64,000 bases of DNA from Hydractinia symbiolongicarpus (taxonomy: Eukaryota; Cnidaria; Hydrozoa; Anthoathecata; Hydractiniidae). The position numbers were made by a program, and so were the translations under genes. The DNA lies in NCBI RefSeq assembly GCF_029227915.1, contig NC_079880.1, positions 8,461,501-8,525,500 of the forward strand. The letters are read 5' to 3'. Below the pieces are notes generated by a model. The model was not told where the DNA came from, made no database searches, and saw only the letters and a program-made list of their open reading frames with translations. Positions 17,301-29,300 of this stretch are shown in pieces (position 1 is the first letter of the stretch; each line of letters opens with the position of its first letter).

Positions 17301-20300
17301 CTAAATACAAAATCTCCAACATATCTCTCGAATATGAGATTGTGACACAACCCACACTCGCCAGATTCATCTCAAATGAATACCAAAACATGGCCGTGCT
17401 CTATGACAGATTTCTTAGACATAGACAAATTAGGGTGGATAAGTCGGACACAACATGGAATTGGTCGTTCAATACACCGTGCAAGTCTTTGAAGGGTATA
17501 TTGGTTCTGTTTGAGGAAGAGAAATCTTACAAACGAGATACAGGTAGGTTCTACAATCCTAAGATCAAAAAGGTATCCGCCATAGTTGAGGGTAAGCCTA
17601 ACCAACTTTTCGCTCAGGGGATGCAACCGTTTGAGCATTATGGTGAAATATGCAAGTATTTTGCAGAGGGTAAACAAAGGGATGGCAACGCCGGTGAAAT
17701 ACAAAAACATCTGCAACTACATGATGTGAAGGTCGCGGACTACCTAACCACGAAATATGCCCTATGGCTGGATTTCAGAACCATAGATGAAAACTCACTG
17801 CACGGGACCGGCCGCCGGATTGAAAATGCGAGCGAGGGCATCACACTGCAAGTTGAAAAGACGGCCGAAACCGCGGGATCCTTAAACGCCTACATATATC
17901 TAATCATGGATGCTCAATTAAATATTCAAAACGGTGAAATTATGGATGTACTATATTAAGATGGACTACATGAAAGATCCTCACACGGCATTATTCGTCG
18001 GTCCCACGGGCTGCGGAAAATCCCAACGCGTTGTAAAACTGCTAGAGAGCGTGTACTACAACCACTTCGATTTCATTGTGATTATATGTCCAACATTAAG
18101 ATGGAACAAGACATATATGGGGAGTAACTGGTTCTGGAGGGATAGATATGTGATTCTAATTGAGCCCATGGGCATGTTGTATGAATGGATCCAAAAGATG
18201 ACGGATTTCTGTGCCGGATACAAAACATTATTCCTGATCGACGACATCATCGCGGATGAGAAACTGGACAAAAAGAGGCAACCGCTTCTGGAGCTGGCCA
18301 TCAGCGGTCGACATCGAAACCACTCCATGTGGCTACTCACACAATCATACACCGCGATACCGAAGAACTTACGAAGGCAGGCAAAAATGTTATATGTGTG
18401 GTATCCGAAGGACAGGGATGATCTCGCAACCATCCACAAAGAGAACGATGTCATTGAATCATCGGAGATACAGAAGGTTAAGGAAAGGCTGAAAGATGGC
18501 AAATATACACATTTAGTCATGAGGATGGAATCTCCACGAACTCACGTGATTTGCTAGAATGGGCATTTTTTGTTACAAGACTCTTGTAACAAATCTATAG
18601 GAAAACTACAGTACTATCCTACAATACCATGATAGAATATATAAATTTCATATTACTGGTGACAGCCGTGGCGCTATTGCTGGTATTGGTTAGTTTTTGC
18701 CTTTTTTGTATTAAAAAATACCTATCGCTATTGAAAATGGCTGAAAACGCAATTGGCAACATAATTTTTATCGATGAACAGGATGCCCGGGATGATGGGA
18801 AGAGACAAAAATTGCTCGAGTGTGTGCTGACCGGAAATAGTAAGTTATATCTTGGTAAGATGTATACGGAGGCGGAGATCCAGAAGCTCAAGAATGATGA
18901 GGTGGATAAACTGTTCACCATATACGAGGCTAAACTATCCGGTCAAATGGTAAAGTCTTTGGGACAGTCAATAATCCACATGTACTCCATGGGCGCCTGT
19001 ACAGCTCTCGGTATAAAAAATCAAAAAGCTCTGAGTGATGACCTGGAGAATGATCCTTTCTTAAACTCGGCACTCCAAAGGTTCACATGTGATCTATATT
19101 ATAAGTTCGGATCACTACTATCACCAATCAGTGTAGGTTTAATAACAGGTAGGCATTATATCGCGGGAAAAAATTTAAACAATATCGATACGGATACTAA
19201 AGATGTCGGATACTCCAGTTCAGGTGACAACGAAGAACCCTAAAAAGGTTGAGGCCGGTAAGAGGCTGGCCGAATACAACCGTAAAAAGAGGGAGGATTA
19301 TAAAAGATTGCTCATGGCACAGACGGAGGTACAGTCGGCACCTCAGACACAAACCCAGCCGGCACCTCAGACACACTCGGCACCTCAGACACACTCAGCA
19401 CCTCAGACACAGTTGGAGGATCCTAAGGATATTGTCATTGAGGATTCTGTGACAGACGGCCCCAAACACGGCGGAGTGAACTACACAATAATGGGTGGTG
19501 GTGTGATAGTTATGCTACTAATTGGAGCGTTGGTGGTCTATAAAAATAAGGACAAAAATATTAAGGTGAAGGGTACCCCACCAAGTAACTCGGGTAATAA
19601 AAAAACTATGAGAAAAAGTAAGCTTGAAATGGAATAAAGGGATAATATCGCGATACTATAATCTTGAAGTAAATATAAGACATGTATAAGAAAAGTATAG
19701 TCAACGATATTTATAAAGCATCGGTCGTATGCGTTTTCGCTGTGGGCTATTCAATGCTCGGAAAAAAGGTATTAAAAATGACACCACCCTCAATTCAGAA
19801 GTTTGACCTGGAAGATACCGGAAAGCTTGTAGCCATAGTCGCCGCAAGTGAAATGACAAGAGAATATCTGGTTAAGCAGAAAATTATACCCGAAACTATA
19901 AATATATAATGTTGCGAATACTGGAATGGTTGGTCTGGGTTTTATATCGACGTAAGAAAGTTGAGAGTATTTTACCCAAGGTGGAATACACGGATATCGA
20001 GGTCATAGACGACTCTGATGTCATAGACTCCGAGGCTATCGTATTAAAATAACGCCACTATATTATACCGGATTATATAAACATGGCTTCAATTGCAATG
20101 ATGTTGGGAGGTGCCTTCGCGAACGCTTTGGCCTTCACCGGATCAAGCTACCTCTTTTCAAGTTTATCAAAGGATAGGATAGATAAGGAACGGAAGCGGC
20201 ATGATCTAGCCATAGAACAACTGCAGAAGGCTCAGGTTATATGGCAACGTAAAAGACAGGAGAGGGTTGACTTTATCAATAAGCAGCTCAGACTTGAGAA

Positions 20301-23300
20301 GAAGGCCGAGGGTAAATTCACGGAGCTGGATGACGCGATGCGGGAATATAAAAAAGTATTTGGAGGATCACCTCTCACAGATATTCCGCGCAGGCCCGTA
20401 TTGAGCGACTTTTATACACCCAGCAATGGCCAGCATGAACGGGAATTGGCATTTATCGCGCTAAGCATGATCGGTGTCGGGGGTGCCGTGTGGTATTTCG
20501 AAAAATAGTACTATGCCGCGGGTATTATGTTACATGTGTCATGTAACATATATTCGGAATAGCTAACGCTTTGTAACCATGTAGGTGTATATCAGACCTC
20601 CGATTCCAACTATCAAAGCCCACAGGTTTTGACTCAACCAACCGACGGCTTCCTTTGCTCTATTTAGGATCCACGATACGATGGATCCAATTATACCGGG
20701 CAGTGATGCGGCTGCGGCACCGGCTAATCTATCCAGGAGAGATCCCAGCGCGTTCAGCTTGTTCTTTATCCATTCCCTCGCACCACCTTCGGTTTTTTCA
20801 TGATTTTTTGTATTACCGGTGGATGACCCCCCACCCCCTGGTGTCAAAGTTTCAACTAGAAGGCCGATAACCATACCAAATGCCGTTAGTACACTGACGA
20901 TGGTGATACCCTGCTCACGGAATAGCGTTCGTATCTTTTCACCCAATGTAGTTTCTTTGTCAAGTACTTTGGTAATCGTCTCCCTGATGCTTTTTATTTG
21001 ACTGTTAAGTTTACCTTTTAGAATATCGATAATCTCTTGCCGGCCTTTCAACTCATTTTGCAAACCTTTCAACCTTTCTTTCGCTTCATTTTGTTGTTCC
21101 TCGGTCATATTTGGTGTGTTTTCCATCTCTTCCAACTTGTTTTTTTCTCTGTCAATATGCTGTTCGAGCTGAACCTTTTTTGCAACTTCATCCTGAAGAC
21201 TTCCTCTTATGTTTCTCAATGATCTATCCAATCCTAGCAATTCACGCATAGGATATTCAAATAGATCACCGGTCTGGGTTGCTTCATGGTCTACAGATTG
21301 TTGTTTGACCAATGAAATTAAATCTTCCGCACTGTTCACAACATCTCCAGACATGGTTTCTAATTCTATATCGGTCGCATTCTCTATTTTATCCGGTGAC
21401 GGTAGTCTCTCTTCTATTTTGTTTAGCCTAGCGGCCTGTCGGGGGGTTATACTACCTTTCGGTATATCGAACCCCAAACCGCGCAGCCTTTTCTTGCCCA
21501 ATAGATCTGCAATGGTACCGGTAGACCTTAGAGATCCACCATTTGTCAGAGGTCTGTTATCACCCTTGTAGTATAATTCACGACCACGAGACTCAAACAG
21601 ATCGGTATGTATCACGCTCGAGTTCTCGTTTGGATACATAGTTAGTAGCTTCTCATAGAGCGATTTAACCAGCTCACTGGTAACTCTGGAGCGCAGAGAG
21701 GTTTCTCCACCGAATGATGTCTCCTCATCGGGAGTATGTATCTGTACTCGTGTGCGTTCCCTCGGTACCAGAGGTGTGGAGTCATCGGTACCCTCGTCGG
21801 GTTGACCATGGTCACCAAACGGATCAATATCAATGTCCGCCATTATTTTATTTTATTTAAAGGATAGTTTTTTCCTAATATAATAGAAATGGCAGAGAGT
21901 TCTAGTACCAGAGAAGAAACTTTTAAAACGGATATATCCAATTCCCAGCTTGAGGAGTTGGTGAAATTACGAGGCAAGTTCCAAGACAGGACGCACGAAC
22001 ACGGAGGATCTCTGATCATATGGTCGATTCTGGAGGGATTATCCGGAACCGCAGCAATTACCGGCTCGATAGCGACCGCGGTGACCATTATTAGAAATTT
22101 GGGCGGTACCCATGGAAATTACATGTGGAATTCGGGTATGTGTCTATTGGGCTCGGCTTCCTATGCGGTTACCGCCCAATATGTTAGGACATATCGGGAG
22201 AAACTTATCAAATTAAGAGCCGCATATCGCGTTGTACAAAATGCCATCGATGTTTTCGATAAAACGCTACTCTGGCACACTCGGATCTGTAGAGCCGATT
22301 TTGAGAATTTGTGTGATACGTATCATAGAACTCTCAAGGATCTGGATAAACTGGATATAGGTTATTTAGAGTAAAGTTTTTTTCTTTGTAGTAACCACAC
22401 AATGGCAGAGATTTATCCGAAGCTACCCACGGCTCCCGAGTATTCGAGCGAGCAGGACAAGTTTAATACTAATACTGTGAACTCTCAACTTGGGGAGCTT
22501 AGAAAATTACGTGATAAGTTCAATACAAAATATGAGAAATATAACAAGACGCTGCACAGACTGGTGCTTTTAAATGCCAGCGCCACGGCCCTAACCGTCG
22601 CTTCGGGCATAGGTTCGGTGGTAACCGGTGCCACGCTCATCGGAATCCCCGCTTCCGTGGGATTGGGAGCCGTAGCACTGTCCGGAACCATTTTCACGGG
22701 CTCCGTCATGGCACTGATTAAAAGATATCGGAGCAAACTTGACAAGGTCATGAAATTATATGATGTTGCGACGTCCGCCATCGCCGTGTTTGAAAACTCC
22801 GTCTCGCGGGCTCTGAATAATGACGACATTAGTCACATTGAATTTCAAACCCTGAGCGGTATATACTACGAAGCTCTGAACAAGATGACGAAAACCGACA
22901 GAAAGATGGAGAGCGAAACTCGCAACCAGTTTGAAAAAGTCTAATGGACGAGGTTCAAAGCCTCAGAAGGACCGTAAATCAAGGTTAGTGATGTGCGCAT
23001 GTACACCGCTCGCATATTTCGTGTGGTACGATAAAAATTAATATTAAGGCGGTTTGTGACATTATGCGGCGCGATCGTCCCCCCAAGACTGAGCCATAGC
23101 GGCCCTATCTGCCGACCGACCCGCGCGATCCCCGGCATCATCTTTACCTGTTTCTGGCAAAGATATCGTCCCCTTTTTTCACCAACCTTGCACATAATCA
23201 GGAGGTAATTCTGTATCTTCGGGTATTAACATCAATTCCTCTTTTACAAAAGCCCGTACAGGTCCGTCTTGAACATAGTACATTACACGTTTACCAGGTT

Positions 23301-26300
23301 GCGCTATTACCTCACGCAATCTATATGTGTTTTTCGACCATATTCTATCGGTTGCCCGTCTCCGCCCATCATCATGCTCTTCACCGGGTTGTAGTAGATA
23401 TCTATACGGGCCATCTTTTGGTAATTCTACTTCGGGTGGATAATTCTCTCGTTTAGCAAGAGGCACCTCTTTCATTATAATAGCATCTTTTGGTTTCATA
23501 CCAATCATCTGCGTCTTTGTATCGTTTAGCCTATCAATCAGTTTATACAGATGCTTAACCCATGTAGATGATACCTTTTCCGAATCATTCAGTTCTTGGG
23601 CATCTTGTATTTTGAATAAATTTTCGGCAAGTATCTTGTTCAACGCCTCAACAAAAGCTGTGTGCGTATGCTTATATTTTGTAGTCGCTCTTTTAATTTC
23701 AACCTTATGCTTCTCCAACAGCTTTGATACATCTGCCTTGAATTCTGAACCGTTATCACATTGGAAAGTTTTCGGATAAGTTAATGGTCCTGCCTTGTAG
23801 ATGTCCTCAATCATAGCGGCAACCTCTTTGGCTTTCTTAGTCCTCAAAGGTCGGGCTACCTTGTATCTGGAAGCAGCATCGATTCCCGACAAAATGTACT
23901 TATATTTATTACCATACAGTATGTCACCGGGCATGTACAATAAATCGAATTGATGTAAATCATTAGGGGTGGTAACTTCATAATGTGGTCTTTCAACATG
24001 CTTTGGAGCGGGTAAATGTACTTGCCAAAATGCTTGTTTTGATAGCCACTTCTTAATCTCCTTTGGCCTGAAACCGAATCCTCTTAAGCTCTGAACAGCC
24101 TTTTGTCCTTTCCATAAATTTTGAGGTTGATAGTAAGTCTCTTGAAGTTTTGACATGTTTTATTTATGCACACCTTTATTTATCTCCTTTTTGTGTTATG
24201 ATGTGGTACGATAAAAGTGCTTAAAGTTTTTCATATATTATATTAATATGTCAGACATGGATACCACACCGGATTATAAATTGATGAAACTGAGAGAGTT
24301 GCGAGAGGTTGCCAAATCCCGCGGAATTAAGTATATCGTGGGTATGAGAAAGGCTAAACTGGTTGAGGTGATTGAGAAGAATGATCTCGACCCATCCTAC
24401 ACCATCGATCTGGATACCAAGAAGGAATGGTATGGATACTGTTCAAGGTGGAGGTCGAAAAACAGGGAGGCATATCTAAAAGCTCAAAAACGTTATAACG
24501 ACAAAAGATCCAAGTGATTGGGTATTTTTTTGTTACTCAGACGAGTAACAAATGTTGGTGGGTGGGTACCCATGGTGTACCGGTCACGACCCTCTAGGTG
24601 CCGGTGGGTGGGTACCCATGGTGGAGCGATGTTGGTATCATAAAACGTGTTTTACCGCCATGGGGTCGGGTGGTTGTCTTGCGAACGAAGCCCCTCACGA
24701 TCCTCGCGACCTCGGAGGTCCTGATTTTTTTCCCTGGGGGGGTACCCACCCACATTTACACTCCGGTGGTTGTCTTGCGAACGAAGCCCCTCACGATCCT
24801 CGCGACCTCGGAGGTCCTGATTTTTTTCCCTGGGGGGGTACCCACCCACATTTACACTCCGGTGGTTGTCTTGCGAACGAAGCCCCTCACGATCCTCCAC
24901 CCCGGTGGTTGTCTTGCGAACGAAGCCCCTCACGATCCTCCACCCCGGTTTACGATTTATAAAAATGTCTTAAAGATTACAAAATCGTATATCATAGCCA
25001 AGCATGTCTTCAGGAATCGTTCTCGATTTGATACACAGTAGAGAATATATTGATGACTTTGATCTTTTCACGGTCCCTGATTTAAGAGCCAGAGCGAGGT
25101 ACCTTGGCCTACGTGGATACTCGCGGCTCAGAAGGGCTGAGCTTATCGAATTACTGTTATCAACAGTACCCGCAAGATATCCCGATATGACTTTACCGCT
25201 CGTCATAGGGATGCTGGATCTCGAAGTGACCGAATTTTCTGGACCCGTGATGAGGCCAAATGTATCAGTGCCAAGACCGCTACCGGCACCTGGACCGATA
25301 CCGGCGCAGCTTGAGGTTGATGATGATGAGGACGCCGATGACATTGATGAAGATGATAGATGTATCATTTGTCTTTCTAAACGAAAGACCGCAACCATTG
25401 TTCATGGTAGAGCGGGGCATTTTTGCTGCTGTCTATCATGCGCATCTATATTGGAGAATAGGAGGGATAAATGTCCCATATGTCGGGCACCAATAGATTT
25501 TGTCATTAGACAATATTGAACGCGAATTCCCGGCCTTTGTTACTCGGACGGGTAACAAAAATCCCGAGGTGTCGATGGGTGGGTACCCATGGTGTATCGA
25601 TGTATGTATCACAAAGCGTGTTTTACTACAATTTAGCATGGTGGTTGCCCCACAAACTAGGACACTCACGACCCTCCAACACGGTTTACGATTTTTAGAA
25701 AAATGACTTAAAGATTACAAAATCGTATATCATAGCCAAACATCTTAAAGATTACAAAATCGTATATCACAACCAAGCATGACTTCGAGAAATACAGTTG
25801 TTGAATTAAGAGCTCTCGCTAGAGAACGCGGCCTACGTGGCTACTCAAGGCTCAGAAAGGCCGATCTGATCGAATTATTGACACCCACTACTGTGTCAGC
25901 ACCCATACCGGTGCCAAGACCCACCAGACCCGTACCCGTGCCGAGACCAATTAGACCCGTACCCGTGCCGAGACCCACTAGACCCATACCAGCACCGAGA
26001 CCCACCAGACCCGTACCCGTGCCGAGACCCACTAGACCCGTACCCGTGCCGAGACCCACTAGACCCGTACCAGCGCCGAGACCGGTACCAGCACCCATAC
26101 CGGCACCGAGACCAGGCACTAGCCAACAAGACATGGATTTGAAAAGCAAGTTGATCGAATGGAGGGACTGGTTAATAAATCATGTACCTAAGGCTATTAA
26201 GGAGAAAGCGAGCAAAGCTTTCAAAACCATGAATGATAAGATCATGGGTTTGTATAAAAAGGGCAGTGGAGAGGAAGAGGTGGAGGAAGAGGTGGAGGAG

Positions 26301-29300
26301 GAGAAAGAGGAGGAAGAGGAGGAAAACCCCTATACCCCCATTGAAGAAGCTTTTGTAGGTTCATACAAACGTTTCAAAATAAACTCGGATGGTGGGAAGA
26401 ATGTCAGGGTCTTTCTCGAAAAGGTCGAGCACGTCGTAAATAGGTTGATGAGTGACGTGCTCGGGCAGAAGAAGTCGCTGAAGACTCAGGCGACCTTGTG
26501 GGTGAAGTGGGTAAGGGAGGACACCAGCTCGACCGATGCCCCGTGTGTACATGTCGATAAAGCTTTCAATAGCTATATGGAGATACTGCACGCCCACGAT
26601 GACATTTCCGATGTTTTCGATCGGATGTGTAATAAGATAATCGAGCAGATTGAGAACCCCGCGCTGCCAGCTAGCGGATTCACAATTGATAAAATCTTGC
26701 ATATGCATGTGGACTTTCATAACCTGAAATTAACCAGAGGTAGTTCTTACTTACCGCTACCCAAGAATTTCAGTGGAAAGCGATCTGTGATTAACCCTCA
26801 TAACGAGGATGATGATAAATGTTTCAGATGGGCTATTATCGCTGCTCTCAATCATGATAAGATCGATAATCACCCTGAACGAATCTCAATCCTTAAGAAG
26901 CATGATAAGTATAATTGGGATGGTCTAACTTTCCCAATGGCGCTAAACAAGATAGATTTGTTTGAGAGAAGGAACCCCGATGTCGCTGTGCATGTTTTGA
27001 CAAAGGATGAGGGAGAAGGTATCTACATGTGTCGCAAGTCGAAGCATCTTGACCGTAAGGAGACGGTTGTTTTGTTTTTGCTGTGTGAGGGTGATAAGAA
27101 GCACTACATTGCTGTTAAGAACTTGAGCGGTGTACTGAGCAAGGTTAACTCGAAGGATGGACATAGAGAGCATTATTGCTTGAATTGTCTCTCTGGTTTT
27201 CTAAGCGAACAGAAAAGGGATGAGCACTTTGAGTATTGCAAGAATAACGATGCCGCTAAGATTCAACTCCCTAAGGATGGTAGCACCCTAACCTTCACCG
27301 ATGGTAAGTTTCAGCTCAAAGCCCCATTCATCATGTATGCCGATTTCGAAGCTTTTACAAAAGAGTTGCCAGAAGATGAGAGAAAATGCGGATCATCCAC
27401 CGAGAAAGTTGGTAAACATGTTCCCACCGGATTCTGTTGTTATAGTAAATATGCTCATGGTGAAGTGCCGGACCCTCTGAATCTTTACCGCGGTGAGGAC
27501 TGTGTTCCGCGCTTTGTAGATCATGTAGTTTCTGAGGCGGAAAGGTTATATAACATGTTTCCTCAGAAAGCAATGGATCCACTGACGGATGAAGAGCGTG
27601 ACGGTTTCAATAGAGCCAGGGTGTGCCACATTTGCATGGAAGAATTTGATGACAAGGATGACATCAAGGTTAGGGATCACTGCCATTTCACCGGTAAGTT
27701 TCGTGGGGCTGCCCATCAGAAATGTAATCTGCGTTACAAGGTTCCTAATTATATTCCGGTTGTCTTCCACAATCTGAGTGGCTACGATGCGCATTTATTC
27801 ATTAAGGAGCTTGCTAGGAAGTACGGAGAAGATGGTATGGGTGTAATCGCGGAGAATAAGGAGAAATATATCTCTTTCTCTACGGATGTTAAGGTTGGTG
27901 AATACATTGACAAAAATGGTGAGACCAAAGACAAAAAGATACAACTGAGATTCATAGACTCATTTAGATTTATGTCAAGCGGCCTAAGCTCCCTGGCTGA
28001 CAACCTATCAGATGATCAATGCAAAAACCTTCGAAAATTCTTCAATGGTGACGAATTCAAAATAATGAGAAGGAAGGGTGTATACCCATATGAGTATGTT
28101 AACTCATTCGATAGGTTTAATGAAACTAAGCTTCCGTTGAAAGATGACTTTTATAGCAAGTTGAACATGAATGGTATCAGCGATGCCGATTATGCGCATG
28201 CCCAGAAGGTGTGGAAGGACATGAAAGTTGAAAATATGGGCGTTTATCATGATATCTATCTCAAGACGGATGTTCTGCTTCTGAGTGATGTGTTTGAGAC
28301 ATTCAGAGAAACATGCTTGAGAAACTACGATCTAGACCCGGCTCACTTTTACACTGCTCCGGGATTAGCCTGGAGGGCGTGTTTGAAAAAGACCAAGGTT
28401 AGTCTAGATTTATTGTCGGATATGGAGATGGTCATGTTCATTGAGAGTGGTATTAGGGGTGGATTGTGTCAGGCTGTCCACCGCTACGCCAAGGCCAACA
28501 ATAAGTATATGGGGGACGAGTACAACACATCGGATGGGAATTGCATGGATTTATTTGAGCAGCAGGAAATGGCTAAAACCGTGCCTTTTGTAAAAAGAAA
28601 ATTGATTGAATTGAGGTACTGGTTGATGAAACATGTACCTAGGGTCATCAAGGTGAAAACTAGTAAAGCTTACAGAGCCGTGAAGGATAAGATCATGGGT
28701 TTGTATGAAAAGGTATGTTGGGGACCGTCTGTACCGAAAGAGGAAAAACAATATACCACCAAAGCCAACACATCTGAGAGTAAGGAGATGAATAGCTATC
28801 TCCAGTACCTAGATGCAAATAATTTGTACGGCTGGGCCATGATTCAGAAGATGCCGACCGGAGGGTTTGAGTGGGTTGATGACGTGGTTTCTGATTTTAC
28901 ACCCGAACTGATTTCACAATTAGCTGTGGAAAACGGTGAAAAGGGGTACATCCTTGAGGTTGATGTTAGCTATCCACGGGAGCTTCATGATTCTCATAAC
29001 GACCTTCCTTTCATGCCCGAGAGGAAGATCATTAATGGCGTCGAGAAGCTGACACCGTGTCTTTCAGACAAGAAGAAATATATCACTCATATCCGTGCGC
29101 TTGATCAAGCGTTGAAGCATGGTCTTGTTCTTGAGAAGGTTCATAGGGTCTTGAGATTTGATCAAAGTGCGTGGTTGAAGTCGTACATAGATTTTAACAC
29201 TGATTTGCGTACCAAATCAACGAATGACTTCGAGAAAGATTTTTTCAAGCTGATGAATAATTCGGTCTTTGGGAAGACAATGGAGAATCAGCGAAGGCAG

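Noticed and set aside
18056-18520. Leftward 154-codon frame
   Set aside because: Shadow of the packaging ATPase gene.
22941-23195. Leftward 84-codon frame after the integrase
   Set aside because: Overlaps the integrase end and contains no recognisable domain; kept only as a remark.
24552-25041. Overlapping frames of 136, 147 and 93 codons across the GC-rich block
   Set aside because: They arise from the 96-bp tandem repeat, are open in several frames on both strands at once, and overlap the RING start; no protein motif is seen.
25841-26149. Leftward Gly-rich frames of 102 and 77 codons
   Set aside because: Antisense shadows of the PolB Pro-Arg repeat.
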